Shown here piece by piece: positions 44,260 to 55,580 of a DNA stretch of 64,000 nucleotides. The stretch is taken from the NCBI RefSeq assembly GCF_000333035.1, contig NZ_BANU01000016.1:1-64000 (forward strand), given 5' to 3'. Origin of the DNA: Gordonia sihwensis NBRC 108236. Its GTDB lineage: Bacteria > Actinomycetota > Actinomycetes > Mycobacteriales > Mycobacteriaceae. The position numbers and the translations under genes were made by a program. The notes beneath the pieces are model-generated. The model worked only from the letters and a program-made list of their open reading frames with translations, had not been told where the DNA came from and searched no databases. Within the stretch, counting starts at the first letter, position 1; every line of letters starts with the position of its first letter.

Positions 44260-44886
44260 TCACGCCACCTCGATCGCGGACGTCGTCGGCTCCGATTCGG
44301 GAAGCACGCCGTCGAGCTGAATCCAACCGTCGGCGACCATCCGCAACAACAGGTGGGTCTTGTTCGCCACCGGCAGCCCGGCGTCGTCGTACCTGGCCGA
44401 GACGCGCCGATAGTGAGTGCGAACCGTGCTGGCGGCGACGAAATGCCGGGTCGCGGTCTCCTCGACGGTCGCACCCATCACATACGTGGTCAGGATCTCC
44501 CGTTCCCGCGCCGACATCGGAGTCCGGCCGGACGTCGGGCCCAGCGCTCTGGTCAGCAGGAGGTTAAGACGGTGGTCGATGTCTGGGCCTTCAGTGACAT
44601 GATGAACGCCGGAGCGGATATCGGCCTTCTCGACCGTACCGCCGACGACGATGACGCGTCCGGCCATTGAGCGGCCGAACCGACGCAGCGCGAGACGATC
44701 GCCGGCTCCGACCACCACGACGCGCGTCGCCCCCGCCAGGAGTCCGGCCGTGTCGACAGCGACCACCGGATACCCGAACCGATTCATCCACACCATGAGC
44801 ACTTCCCGCTGCCACGGATTCTCACTCCACACCCCGACCGACTGGCCTGTCCCCGACTGCCGCGCCACTGCCCCGGAGCCCGTCAT
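44260..44886 (-). CDS. LuxR-type regulator with receiver-like N terminus
   Basis: This 208-residue protein has a C-terminal LuxR helix-turn-helix (SAREREILTTYVMGATVEET, then ASTVRTHYRRVSARY). The N-terminal half resembles a response-regulator fold (VWSENPWQREVLMVWMNRFG, TRVVVVGAGDR) but lacks a clear phospho-acceptor pattern. ATG 44886 is used; the frame continues to 44970. It is next to a two-component cluster and may be another output of it. Confidence 0.75.
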   Translation of the reverse strand: MTGSGAVARQSGTGQSVGVWSENPWQREVLMVWMNRFGYPVVAVDTAGLLAGATRVVVVGAGDRLALRRFGRSMAGRVIVVGGTVEKADIRSGVHHVTEGPDIDHRLNLLLTRALGPTSGRTPMSAREREILTTYVMGATVEETATRHFVAASTVRTHYRRVSARYDDAGLPVANKTHLLLRMVADGWIQLDGVLPESEPTTSAIEVA

Positions 44887-45018
44887 TCTCCTCGCCTCCT
44901 CGCCGATGTCCCGCCGCCATGCCTTCCCTTCGGACGGTATGGCGACATCGGCGCACGAGAAAGACCCCAATTCCTCTGTCCTCCTAAGAGGCGACAGAGG
45001 TCAGGCCTGCTCCCGGGG

Positions 45019-46071
45019 TCAGTCGCTGCCGACCAGACGACCTTCGCCGTCGTACTCCTCGCGGACGACGACGTCGCCGGCGACCTGCAGAACAGTCGCC
45101 ACCACGCGACGCCGCGGCGGCAGGATGCGAATCGTGACGGTCCCCGCACGAGCCGCGGCGAGCGCGGTGACGGCACCGCCGATCACCCGCTCGCGGACGT
45201 CATCGTCCGCACCGACGAGCCCGTGATCGTCGAGCAAGATCACCTCCACCCCTCGACGTCGTGCCTGCCGCGCCGCGTCGGCAACACTGCGGACGTCGAA
45301 TGTCGGCGCCCGCAGCGAATCACGCAACCGCGCCTCGACCAGACTGCACTCATCGCGTTCGTCCGCCGAGAGCGGCGCCGCGTCGACGAGCCGCTCGAGC
45401 AAGGGGCGCGCTTGGTCGTCGAGTCGGCCGAGTTGCCGGTCGCGTTCGTCGAGGACCGCGCGCCGCGCGGCCTCCGCAGCCGCGGCCTCGGTGCCGGCCC
45501 CCTGCATCAGAAAGATCTCGCGCGCCGCCGGCCGGATCGTGATGGCGAAGAAGGACGACATCACAAGCGGCGCCAGGTTGATCAGCGAGATCGAGATCCC
45601 GTACCCGGCGCCTTCGCCGATGCCGACGGCCCACAGTGCGGTCGCGCCGATCGCCACCAGCATCGAGAGCCACGCGACGCCTGTGCGGCCGCGTACACAG
45701 AGGTAGGTGCACAGCGCCGTTGTCGCCGACAAAGGCCAGAAGGTCAGGATGCGCACCCCCGGATCGTCGACCACCAGCAGCACCGACACCGTGGCCACCG
45801 GGCCGGCGGCGGCGACGACTGCCGTCACCGACCGCCGTAACGGATCTCCCGGCACCTGGATCAGTGCGACTGCCGCAGCGCTCGTCACCCCCCAGGCGAC
45901 GATCTCCGCCAGCCATCCGGCCACCCCGCTCCCTGCGGGGCGCGTCATCACTCCCACCAGCGCAAACGTTCCGATGAAGACCGCCACGAGCGCCTTCGCG
46001 GCGGCGGTCCGCAGGCCCATCAGATCACCGATATCACCGCCGGCCGGAAGTTGCTCCATCAGCGTGTCCAT
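45019..46071 (-). CDS. Membrane protein with degenerate kinase-like C terminus
   Basis: This 350-residue protein has six to eight N-terminal membrane helices (VAVFIGTFALVGVMTRP onward), a helical linker (RRAVLDERDRQLGRLDDQAR) and a C-terminal domain with VEVILLDDHGLVGADDDVRE. That resembles a kinase ATPase fold lacking the N and G boxes. It overlaps the end of the kinase gene; ATG 46059 (TGATG) is an alternative start. It may be a partner or regulator of that kinase. Confidence 0.65.
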   Translation of the reverse strand: MDTLMEQLPAGGDIGDLMGLRTAAAKALVAVFIGTFALVGVMTRPAGSGVAGWLAEIVAWGVTSAAAVALIQVPGDPLRRSVTAVVAAAGPVATVSVLLVVDDPGVRILTFWPLSATTALCTYLCVRGRTGVAWLSMLVAIGATALWAVGIGEGAGYGISISLINLAPLVMSSFFAITIRPAAREIFLMQGAGTEAAAAEAARRAVLDERDRQLGRLDDQARPLLERLVDAAPLSADERDECSLVEARLRDSLRAPTFDVRSVADAARQARRRGVEVILLDDHGLVGADDDVRERVIGGAVTALAAARAGTVTIRILPPRRRVVATVLQVAGDVVVREEYDGEGRLVGSD

Positions 46072-47264
46072 CCCAGTCGGACGGTGGTTCCGGCGCCGGG
46101 CGACGACTCGATGGCGGTCGAACCTCCCGGGACCCGGTCCATCCGGGCCCGGATGCTGACCGCGATGCCGAGTCGATGGGCCGATACCGCACCCGGGTCG
46201 AAACCGACGCCGTCGTCGGTCGCCGCGATCCTGATCGAATCGGCGTCCACTCGGCCACGCACGGTGCACCGCGCATCGGCCCCGGCGTGTCGGCGACTGT
46301 TGCGCAGGGCTTCGGCCAGTGCCGCGCTCACCGCACGCACCGCCTCGCTCGGCAGCTCCGCCTGTGCGGCATCAGAATCGGCAGCGGGTGCGTCGACGGC
46401 GAACTCCGCCCTCGGGTCTGCCTCGGTAGTGGTCGCACGCAGGTGCACCACGGCGGCCTCGAGGCCGAACGGACGGTCGGTGGGCAGTCCCGAACGGATC
46501 TCGTCGAGTTCGGCGAGGGTGGCGGCCGCCAGCCGCGGCACGTGCTCCTGCGCCCCGCCCCGGGAGGCGGTCAGCAGGGTGGACATCACGCTGTCGTGAA
46601 TCAGCGCGTCGAAGCGTTCGCGTTCGGTGTCGCGGGCCCGCTCGGCTGCGGCGGTCGCGGCCGCCGCATGGGCACGATCGGTGGTCTCGTCCAGAATCCT
46701 CCCGGTGCGCAGCGCCATCACGGCCGCACCGACGAATAAGCTGCAGAACATGATTGCGAAGGCGATCTCGGGAGCGAGCTGTCCCGGATCCACTTCGCCG
46801 CGGATCACGAAGTTGATGAGCTGCACGCAGACGCAGCCGAACACCATGTGCGCAAAGGCCGCCCAGGCCGGCCACGCCAGCACCGCGGCGATGCTGGCGA
46901 GCCCGGGAAACGCCGCCAGCCATACGCCGTCGCCGGCCGGGACGGTGGTGCCGTCCCAGGCGATCGGCCAGGTGAGGACCGCGACGAAGAAGCTGAGGGC
47001 GGCGACGGCCGCCGTCGCCCGCGTCCAGCGCGGCACGCCGATCAGAGCGGTCACTCCCAGCGTCAGGCCGGGGACGAAGACGATCGCGCACATCGCCGGC
47101 GTCCACCAGGAGCTCATCAGCGGTGCGAGCTGGAGGATCGCCGGCAACAGGAGGATCAAGTACCCCACGTAACCGACCGCCGCGAACAACGCGAACATCC
47201 GCCTGATCCGGTCCAGGTTGTCGTGCCGCCGCTCGGGAGCGGCGTATCTGACGGCGCCGCTCAC
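46059..47264 (-). CDS. NarL-class sensor histidine kinase
   Basis: This 401-residue kinase has about six membrane helices, a dimerisation helix with the phospho-His in RFDALIHDSVMSTLLTAS, and an ATPase domain with EALRNSRRHAG (N box) and ATDDGVGFDPG (G1 box). The GTG start overlaps the response-regulator stop as GTGA. It should phosphorylate the regulator encoded immediately upstream. The signal is unknown. Confidence 0.85.
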   Translation of the reverse strand: MSGAVRYAAPERRHDNLDRIRRMFALFAAVGYVGYLILLLPAILQLAPLMSSWWTPAMCAIVFVPGLTLGVTALIGVPRWTRATAAVAALSFFVAVLTWPIAWDGTTVPAGDGVWLAAFPGLASIAAVLAWPAWAAFAHMVFGCVCVQLINFVIRGEVDPGQLAPEIAFAIMFCSLFVGAAVMALRTGRILDETTDRAHAAAATAAAERARDTERERFDALIHDSVMSTLLTASRGGAQEHVPRLAAATLAELDEIRSGLPTDRPFGLEAAVVHLRATTTEADPRAEFAVDAPAADSDAAQAELPSEAVRAVSAALAEALRNSRRHAGADARCTVRGRVDADSIRIAATDDGVGFDPGAVSAHRLGIAVSIRARMDRVPGGSTAIESSPGAGTTVRLGWTR

Positions 47265-47908
47265 TGGTCGCGCTCGGGGATCGGCAGCAGTCCGTCCTCG
47301 ACGGCCCGCTGATAGAGATCCACCTTGGTGCCTGCGGGCCGACCGGCTGCGGCGTACTTCGCCCGGATCCGCGCGACGTAGTCGTTGACCGTCTCCGTCG
47401 ACAACCCCAGCATGCGCCCCACCCGGTCGGCCTTCTCCCCCGAGGCGTACAGCGAGAGCACCTCCTGCTGCCGAGGACTCAGGCCGGTGGCATCGAGGTC
47501 GGGGTCGCCGTCGACGGCCGCCGCCCACTCGGTGGTGATGACCGGGTTGCCCTCCGCAGCCGTGGCGATCGCCTCGACGACCCGCTCCACCCGGGCGGAT
47601 TTACGCACGATGCCGAGCACCCCCGCCTTCGCCGCCAGACGGACCAGGTACGGGTTCTCCGCACCGGTGTAGACAAGGACCGATAGACCCGCGTCGTGCA
47701 AGGCCTCGATGTTGGCCGTCGGCGACGACCCGTCGGCCAGCCGCAGATCCAGCAGCACCAGGTCCAGGCAGACCTGCTGCGCGAGCAGCCCTTCGACGGT
47801 GTCCGACGACGCCATCAGCGACAGGCCGACGTGGCCGTCGAGCATCGCCCGGACCCCCAGCACCATCGACTCGTGATCTTCGACGATCCCGATCCGTTTG
47901 GCGGCCAT
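47261..47908 (-). CDS. NarL/LuxR-type response regulator
   Basis: This 215-residue regulator has a receiver domain (GIVEDHESMVLGVRAML, phospho-Asp in LDLVLLDLRLADG, Lys in GIVRKSARVE). Its LuxR helix-turn-helix reads GLSPRQQEVLSLYASGEKAD and LGLSTETVNDYVARIR. The start is 5 nt after the argG stop, so it may be cotranscribed with argG, an unusual partnership. Confidence 0.92.
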   Translation of the reverse strand: MAAKRIGIVEDHESMVLGVRAMLDGHVGLSLMASSDTVEGLLAQQVCLDLVLLDLRLADGSSPTANIEALHDAGLSVLVYTGAENPYLVRLAAKAGVLGIVRKSARVERVVEAIATAAEGNPVITTEWAAAVDGDPDLDATGLSPRQQEVLSLYASGEKADRVGRMLGLSTETVNDYVARIRAKYAAAGRPAGTKVDLYQRAVEDGLLPIPERDQ

Positions 47909-47913
47909 GAGCG

Positions 47914-49338
<1,425 letters not shown>

Positions 49339-49590
49339 TTAAACAGTACTTCGGCCGCAGTCACAACCCGGTCCCCTTCGGTGGTCGAGGCAAGCGCAGC
49401 GATTCGAAAACCGCAAGAACGAGCTGGGATCGGCGCCCCGGTGATCCGCCGGAAGGCGAAGCTGTCGCGATGACCTGTCCACCGTTGATGCGCAGGATCG
49501 CTTGTGGGCGGTCTGAGACAACGAACGGGATGTGGGCATAGCGCACCGGCAGCACGCATACCGAGACCGCTGTGCCAAGTTCAGGACGCA

Positions 49591-49629
49591 GACGGGCCTT
49601 CGAGGGAACATTGCCCTCGAAGGCCCGTC
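49591..49629 (-). terminator. Terminator after gnd
   Basis: GACGGGCCTTCGAGGG pairs perfectly with CCCTCGAAGGCCCGTC around a 7-nt loop, 21 bp from the gnd stop. The remaining gap to argG (49330-49590) shows no supported gene. Confidence 0.9.
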
Positions 49630-49650
49630 TAGTGACTGATCTTGGAAGCG

Positions 49651-51099
49651 CTACGCCTCGACCTCGCTGCGATCACCGCTCCAGAGCGTGTGGAACGAGC
49701 CGGGCTTGTCGACGCGCAGGTAGGTGTGCGCACCGAAGTAATCCCGCAGCCCCTGGGTCAGAGCGGCCGGCAGCCGCTCGGCCCGCAGCGCGTCGTAGTA
49801 CGACAGCGACGACGCGAAGGCCGGCACCGGGACACCCATCGCAGTCGCGGTGACGATGACCCGCCGCCAGCTCTCCACCGAGTCCTCGACCGCGTCGCGG
49901 AAGTACGGAGCCAGCAGCAGCGCGGGAAGCTCCGGATTCTCGGCGTAGGCCTCCCGGATGCGGTCCAGGAACTTGGCCCGGATGATGCATCCTCCACGCC
50001 AGATGGTGGCGAGCTTGCCCGGATCCACGCTCCAGCCGTACTCGGCGCTTCCCGCCGCGATCTGGTCGAAGCCCTGCGAGTACGCCACGACCTTCGACGC
50101 GTACAGCGCCTTCCGGATGTCTTCGACGAAAGCCGCCTTGTCGGCCGGGGCCTGCGCGCCGGTGGTGCCCGCGACGAGCCCTCGCGCGCTCTCGCGCTGG
50201 GACGTCGAACTCGAGAGGGCGCGCGCGAAGACGGCTTCGGCGATGCCGGTGGTCGGGATGCCGAGGTCGAGTGCCGACTTCACCGTCCAGCGGCCGGTGC
50301 CCTTCTGGCCCGCGGCGTCGACGATCACGTCGACGAGCGGCTTGCCGGTCTCGGCGTCCACCTGCGACAGCACCTCGGCGGTGATCTCGATCAGGTAGCT
50401 GTCGAGGGTGCCGGTGTTCCATTCGCGGAATACGTCGGCGATCTCGGCGACCTCCATGCCGAGCACGTTGCGCATGAGGTCGTACGCCTCGCCGATGAGC
50501 TGCATGTCGGCGTACTCGATGCCGTTGTGCACCATCTTGACGAAGTGGCCCGAACCGTCGGGACCGATGTGCGTGCAGCACGGGACGCCGTCGACGTGCG
50601 CCGAGATCGATTCCAGCAGCGGACCGAGCGACTCGTACGACTCGGCGGGTCCGCCGGGCATGATCGAGGGACCGTTGAGAGCGCCCTCCTCGCCGCCGGA
50701 GATGCCCGCGCCGACGAAGTTCAGGTTCCGCGCGGCCATCGCCGCCTCGCGGCGGATCGTGTCGGTGTACAGCGAGTTACCACCGTCGATGATGATGTCG
50801 CCGGGCTCCATCAGGTTCGCGAGTTCTTCGATCACGGCGTCGGTCGGGTCGCCGGCCTTGACCATGATGAGGACGCGGCGCGGCCGCTCGAGCGCGCCGA
50901 CGAACTCCTCCATGGTCTCCGTGCGGATGAAATCGCCCTCGTCGCCGTGCGCCTCGATGAGCGCATCGGTCTTCGCGATGCTGCGGTTGTGCAGCGCGAC
51001 GGTGTGCCCGTGCCGCGCGAAGTTGCGGGCGATGTTGGAGCCCATCACCGCGAGCCCGGTGACGCCGATCTGCGCCAGACGCTGTCCTGTTTCGACCAT
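49651..51099 (-). CDS. gnd: 6-phosphogluconate dehydrogenase (decarboxylating)
   Basis: This 482-residue enzyme of the pentose phosphate pathway makes ribulose-5-phosphate and NADPH. The dinucleotide motif is IGVTGLAVMGSNIARNFARH. Substrate residues lie in NFVGAGISGGEEGAL and GSGHFVKMVHNGIEYADMQL. The C-terminal domain is full length (GTGRWTVKSALDLGIPTTGI), as in E. coli-type enzymes. It stands alone with its own terminator. Confidence 0.97.
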   Translation of the reverse strand: MVETGQRLAQIGVTGLAVMGSNIARNFARHGHTVALHNRSIAKTDALIEAHGDEGDFIRTETMEEFVGALERPRRVLIMVKAGDPTDAVIEELANLMEPGDIIIDGGNSLYTDTIRREAAMAARNLNFVGAGISGGEEGALNGPSIMPGGPAESYESLGPLLESISAHVDGVPCCTHIGPDGSGHFVKMVHNGIEYADMQLIGEAYDLMRNVLGMEVAEIADVFREWNTGTLDSYLIEITAEVLSQVDAETGKPLVDVIVDAAGQKGTGRWTVKSALDLGIPTTGIAEAVFARALSSSTSQRESARGLVAGTTGAQAPADKAAFVEDIRKALYASKVVAYSQGFDQIAAGSAEYGWSVDPGKLATIWRGGCIIRAKFLDRIREAYAENPELPALLLAPYFRDAVEDSVESWRRVIVTATAMGVPVPAFASSLSYYDALRAERLPAALTQGLRDYFGAHTYLRVDKPGSFHTLWSGDRSEVEA

Positions 51100-51225
51100 G
51101 AAGTTCCTTCTCTGTCTCCCGGTCGCGCCGTGCGGCGACCCGGCAATTCCACCACTCTCAGTACTACCGTCCCGATTGTCTCAGCATTCGTCGAACCGCA
51201 GGAGTCGGGACGCGCACGGACCGCA

Positions 51226-51264
51226 TCGGGCCCGCCCGTCCGGATCCGGAACCGGCGGGCCCGA
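51226..51264 (-). terminator. Terminator after trpB2
   Basis: TCGGGCCCGCC pairs perfectly with GGCGGGCCCGA, 7 bp beyond the gene's stop. Confidence 0.8.
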
Positions 51265-51270
51265 CAGCCG

Positions 51271-52572
51271 TCAGAAGGAGCCGTTCAAGAACTCCGCGTA
51301 GGCGGGCAGATCGAGCTGACCGTGCCCGGAGAGCCCGATCACGACGACCTCCTCCTTGTCGCTGTTCGCCACGTGCTCGGCGCACGCGGCGATGGCGTGG
51401 GTCGACTCCGGGGCGGGCACGATGCCCTGGGTGCGCGCAAACGTGATGCCCGCGCTGAAGGCGGCGCGCTGGTCGATCGCGACGCCCTCCACCAGACCCA
51501 GCTCCACCGTGTGGCTGAGCGCGGGCGCCATGCCGTGATAGCGCAGACCGCCGGCGTGGATGGGGTCCGGGACGAAGTCCATACCGAGCGTGTGCATCTT
51601 CAGCAGCGGCGTGAGGCCCGCGACGTCGCCGTGGTCGTAGCGGTACTCACCCTGAGTCAGAGACGGACAGGCCGACGGCTCGGCCGCGACGATCCGCGGA
51701 TCGGAACGGCCGTGCAGCTTCTCGCGCAGGAACGGGAAGGACAGGCCCGCGAGGTTCGATCCGCCGCCCGCGCAACCGAAGACGACGTCGGCGCCGCCGG
51801 GCTCCACCGCGTTCAGCTGGTCGACGGCCTCGAGGCCGATCACGCTCTGGTGCAGCACGACGTGGTTCAGCACGCTGCCGAGCGCGTAGCGGGTGTCATC
51901 ATTCGCGGCCGCCACCTCCACCGCCTCCGACACCGCCATGCCGAGGCTGCCGGTGGTGTCGGGGTCCTTCGCCAGCATCGCGCGTCCGGCCTCGGTGAGG
52001 TCGGAGGGACTCGGGTGCAGCGTGCCGCCGTAGGTGCGGATGAGAAAGCCCCGGTACGGCTTGGAGTCGTACGACGCCCGCACCTGCCACACCTCCACGT
52101 CGAGACCGAACTGCGCGCCCGCGAACGAGAGAGCGCTGCCCCACTGACCTGCGCCGGTCTCGGTGGTGAGCTTCTTGACCCCGTCGATGCTGTTGTAATA
52201 CGCCTGCGCGACAGCCGAGTTCGTCTTGTGGCTGCCGACCGGGCTGACGCCCTCGTACTTGACGTAGATCCGCGCCTTCGTGTTCAGCGCCTCCTCGAAT
52301 CTGCGGGCGCGGAACAGCGGCGACGGCCGCCACATCTGGTAGATCTCACGAACCGGCTCAGGGATCTCGATGTAGGCCTCGGTGGAGACCTCCTGGGCGA
52401 TCAGACCGGCGGGGAAGAGCGCGGCCAGATCGTCGGGCCCGACCGGTTCCTTGGTTCCGGGGTGCAGGTGCGGCGGAATCGGCTCGTCGAGCTCCGCGGC
52501 GAGGTTGTACCAGTGGGTGGGCACGTCCACTGTGACCAGATCGGGGTTGGACGCGTCAACATTGCTTGTCAT
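51271..52572 (-). CDS. trpB2: TrpB2-type tryptophan synthase beta chain
   Basis: This 433-residue PLP enzyme has Lys116 in PVGSHKTNSAVAQAY and a phosphate-binding loop in FGCAGGGSNLAGLSFPF. The ~45-residue extra N terminus and the RFEEALNTKARIYVKYEGVSP pattern mark the TrpB2 group, which often lacks a TrpA partner. No trp genes are nearby, so it may salvage indole or act on another substrate. ATG 52572 is the real start; the longer frame to 53094 is antisense to the next gene. Confidence 0.9.
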   Translation of the reverse strand: MTSNVDASNPDLVTVDVPTHWYNLAAELDEPIPPHLHPGTKEPVGPDDLAALFPAGLIAQEVSTEAYIEIPEPVREIYQMWRPSPLFRARRFEEALNTKARIYVKYEGVSPVGSHKTNSAVAQAYYNSIDGVKKLTTETGAGQWGSALSFAGAQFGLDVEVWQVRASYDSKPYRGFLIRTYGGTLHPSPSDLTEAGRAMLAKDPDTTGSLGMAVSEAVEVAAANDDTRYALGSVLNHVVLHQSVIGLEAVDQLNAVEPGGADVVFGCAGGGSNLAGLSFPFLREKLHGRSDPRIVAAEPSACPSLTQGEYRYDHGDVAGLTPLLKMHTLGMDFVPDPIHAGGLRYHGMAPALSHTVELGLVEGVAIDQRAAFSAGITFARTQGIVPAPESTHAIAACAEHVANSDKEEVVVIGLSGHGQLDLPAYAEFLNGSF

Positions 52573-52608
52573 GCAGGTCACCATAATGTGCGCAGTAGGC
52601 TGCACGTC

Positions 52609-53547
52609 ATGACGGGCATCAGGTGGGTGGCGGACGGCTTCGGCGGGCTCGACGACTTCCGGGCCGTCGCCTGCGAACCCGCAGCTCCCGGCCCCGGACA
52701 GCTCACCGTCCGCGTCACGGCCGCCGGAGTGAATCCCGCCGACCTCAAGCACACGCTCAGGGCCTCCGACCCCGCTCTCCTGCCGCTGCCGATCGGCTAC
52801 GAGATCGCGGGGGTGGTGACCGCCATGGGACCGCGGACCCGCGCCGGGTCCGGGGCGGTGTCGGTGGGCGATCGCGTCGCGGCCTTCCGCGTGCACGGCG
52901 GCTACGCGTCGGCGATCACCATCCCCGCCGAGAAGGCCTTCGTCCTGGCGGATGCGGTGCCCGACGACCAGGCCGCGGGGCTGCTTCTCGCGGGGTGCAC
53001 GGCGGCCGAGCTGCTGTCGCGGTCCGGTGCGGTGTCCGGCGAGACGGTGCTCCTGCACGGCGCCTCGGGCGCAGTCGGCGCCGTCTTCCTGCAATTGGCG
53101 CGTCGAGCCGGGGTCACCGTCGTCGGCACGGCCGGTCCCGGTCGGTCGGACGCGGTCGCACGGTTCGGCGGTATTCCGGTGACCTACGGTCCCGAACTGG
53201 CTCGGCGCGTCCGCGACGCCGCACCCGGTCCGGTGGTCGCAGCGCTCGACGCGGCCGGAGGCCCAGAGGCGACGGCCGCGTCACTGGAACTGGTGGCCGA
53301 TCGCGATCGGATCCTCACCGTCGTCGACCGCGAAGCCGCGCGCGAGTACGGCTTCGACGCGCTCTCGGGCGCCGACCCCGCCAGCGCGGCGTTCCGGGAC
53401 GGTGTGCGCGGCGAACTCCTCGATCTGCTCGCGGCCGGCGAGCTGACGGTGCCGATCGCGCGCACCTTCCCGCTCGATCGTGCGGTCGAGGCGCTGCGGC
53501 TGGTGGCCGCCGGGCACGCCGGCGGCAAAGTGGTCTTGATTCCGTGA
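52609..53547 (+). CDS. Zinc-free MDR/quinone oxidoreductase-like protein
   Basis: This 312-residue NAD(P)H-dependent oxidoreductase has a GroES-like N domain (VTAAGVNPADLKHTLRA, IGYEIAGVVTAMG) and a Rossmann domain with LLHGASGAVGAVFLQLARRA. The catalytic zinc ligands of alcohol dehydrogenases are absent. Divergent from trpB2. The very long frame upstream (from 49642) is antisense to gnd and trpB2. Confidence 0.9.
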   Translation: MTGIRWVADGFGGLDDFRAVACEPAAPGPGQLTVRVTAAGVNPADLKHTLRASDPALLPLPIGYEIAGVVTAMGPRTRAGSGAVSVGDRVAAFRVHGGYASAITIPAEKAFVLADAVPDDQAAGLLLAGCTAAELLSRSGAVSGETVLLHGASGAVGAVFLQLARRAGVTVVGTAGPGRSDAVARFGGIPVTYGPELARRVRDAAPGPVVAALDAAGGPEATAASLELVADRDRILTVVDREAAREYGFDALSGADPASAAFRDGVRGELLDLLAAGELTVPIARTFPLDRAVEALRLVAAGHAGGKVVLIP

Positions 53548-53582
53548 ACCCATCAGACCGTGACCCCCAGACCGGGGCGCCG

Positions 53583-54794
53583 TCAATCCGGCAGCATCGG
53601 GCTCTCGGGCAGATGTGGACGACCCACTAGCACTCCCCGCGTCACCGCACCCTTCCCGAATCTCGACCGCAGCGAGTCGATGGCCAGGTCGAGGTCGCCG
53701 GCGTGGTCGGCGCCGTCGAGCGGTAACGCGAGCTGAACGGCGCCGTGATCGGCGAGGTTGGTCAGCGACAGCCCGATCAGCGTGCAGCCGCGCTCACGAA
53801 TCAGCGGCATCGCCTCGTCGAGCAGACCCCGCGCCACCGCGAGAACGATATCGGTGCGGTCGGTCGGTTCGGATAGCGTCCGCGACCGCGTCACTCGCTC
53901 GAAGTCGTGGAAGCGCAGACGCAGCACCACCGTTCGCACGAGCCGCTGCGCCGACCGGAGACGGCGGCCCAGGCCGTCGACGATCGCGACGAGTGTTGCT
54001 TCTATATCCGCCTCCGACCGCCACCGACGACCCAGCGCCCGTTGAGCCCCGATGGAACGTCTGCGTCTGCCTGTCTGAACGCGCCGTGGATCGCGAGCCA
54101 TCGACAGTGCGTACAGGTGCCTGCCCGGGCCGCGACCCAGGAGCATCGACAGCCGTTCCTCGCCCAGCGACGCGATCTGGCCCACGGTCTCGATCCCGGC
54201 CTCGGCCAGGCGTTGCTCGGTCTTGGCGCCCACGCCCCACAGCCGTCGCACGGGCAACGGGTGAAGGAAGTCGAGTTCGCCTCCCGCGGGGACCTCGAGC
54301 AGACCGTCCGGCTTGCCCACCGCGCTCGCCACCTTGGCCACGAACTTGGTGCTCGCGACCCCGACAGTGATGGGCAGGCCCACCTCGCGGCGCACCCGCT
54401 CCCGCAGCCGTGCCGCGAGCTGAACGGGCGATCCGGCGATCGCGTGCATGCCGCCGACGTCGAGGAAGGCCTCGTCCACGGAGATGCCCTCGATAAACGG
54501 CGAGAAGTCGGAGAAGATAGCGAAGACCGCGCGGCTGGCCTCGGTGTACGCCTCGAACCGAGGGTGCACCATCACCGCGCGAGGACAGAGCGCTCGGGCT
54601 TCACGACCGGCCATCGGCGAGCGGACACCCATCGCCTTGGCCTCGTAGCTCGCCGCCACCACCACCCCGCCACCGACCAGCACCGGACGGCCGCGCAGTG
54701 ACGGGTCGTCGCGCTGCTCCACGGACGCGTAGAAGGAGTCGAGGTCGGCGTGCAGGATCGATGCCTGCTTGCGTGTGCCCGCGTCCACTCTCAT
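53583..54794 (-). CDS. dinB: DNA polymerase IV
   Basis: This 403-residue Y-family translesion polymerase has catalytic acids in ILHADLDSFYASVEQRDD (Asp17/Asp19) and EGISVDEAFLDVGG. VVVAASYEAKAMGVRSPM and the little-finger domain are present. It ends QLALPLDGADHAGDLDLAID. It lacks the usual QxSLF-type clamp motif, but QLALPL may serve. It converges with the oxidoreductase gene. Confidence 0.95.
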   Translation of the reverse strand: MRVDAGTRKQASILHADLDSFYASVEQRDDPSLRGRPVLVGGGVVVAASYEAKAMGVRSPMAGREARALCPRAVMVHPRFEAYTEASRAVFAIFSDFSPFIEGISVDEAFLDVGGMHAIAGSPVQLAARLRERVRREVGLPITVGVASTKFVAKVASAVGKPDGLLEVPAGGELDFLHPLPVRRLWGVGAKTEQRLAEAGIETVGQIASLGEERLSMLLGRGPGRHLYALSMARDPRRVQTGRRRRSIGAQRALGRRWRSEADIEATLVAIVDGLGRRLRSAQRLVRTVVLRLRFHDFERVTRSRTLSEPTDRTDIVLAVARGLLDEAMPLIRERGCTLIGLSLTNLADHGAVQLALPLDGADHAGDLDLAIDSLRSRFGKGAVTRGVLVGRPHLPESPMLPD

Positions 54795-54857
54795 ACCGCG
54801 AGGGTCTCACCGGGGTCCGACATCTCCCAGCCGCGGCACCACCGACCGGCGGAAAGC

Positions 54858-55484
54858 TCAGACCCGGCGCATACGGAGGACCACATCCCGCACATGATGG
54901 CCGCCGCCCGCCGGGATGCCGCGGTCGCGCGCCTCGTCGGTCACCACTTCCCAGCCCTCGCCCAGCAGACGTACCATGTCGCGGGGCCAGAGGAACCCGT
55001 CCGGGCTCCGCCCGTGCGCGCGCATCCCCTCGGGGTCGTGCATCACCACGAGCAGCGTGCCGCCGGGCCCCACGGCATCGGCGATCTTCTGCAGGACCGC
55101 GACGTCGTCGCTCGCGATGTGGAAATAGCTCAGGGCCACCAGGTCGTACGTGCGGTCGAACTGATCTGCGGTGACGTCGAACGGCAGCCAGGTGATTGTT
55201 TCACGTGAATCAGTCGCGGCCGCACGCTTGAGAGCCACGGTGGAGATGTCTGCTCCCACCACCGTCCAGCCGTGGTCGGCGAGCCACCGGGCGTCGGCGC
55301 CTTCGCCGCACCCGAGGTCGAATGCCGAACCGGCAGGCAGATCACCGACTTCCGCGATGAGCGCGGGGTTCACGTTGGTGGTCCACAGCCGGTCCGACGA
55401 CTCGTAGAGTTCGTCCCACTCGGCCGCGGAGACGGGATGACGGGGAGCCTGCTGCTGATCGTGGTCGTGCTGATGTTCACTCAC
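54858..55484 (-). CDS. SAM-dependent methyltransferase
   Basis: This 208-residue class I methyltransferase has the SAM motif [20 protein letters not shown], then VVGADIS, and [11 protein letters not shown]. The N terminus is His/Gln-rich ([11 protein letters not shown]). GTG 55484 is preferred over the longer 55502 start. The substrate is unknown; it is similar to small-molecule methyltransferases of the TehB type. Confidence 0.85.
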   Translation of the reverse strand: MSEHQHDHDQQQAPRHPVSAAEWDELYESSDRLWTTNVNPALIAEVGDLPAGSAFDLGCGEGADARWLADHGWTVVGADISTVALKRAAATDSRETITWLPFDVTADQFDRTYDLVALSYFHIASDDVAVLQKIADAVGPGGTLLVVMHDPEGMRAHGRSPDGFLWPRDMVRLLGEGWEVVTDEARDRGIPAGGGHHVRDVVLRMRRV

Positions 55485-55580
55485 TCCTCGACGCTCCCAC
55501 AATCACCGGCCACGCCGCGACGCGGCTTGCGCGCGCGGCAAGAACCGGCGCCGCGGCGGACCGCACGGCACACTGGAGCC

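Noticed and set aside
49642..52608. Very long plus-strand open frame leading into the oxidoreductase gene
   Set aside because: It is antisense to gnd and trpB2, has no protein family character, and only the part from 52609 is a real oxidoreductase.
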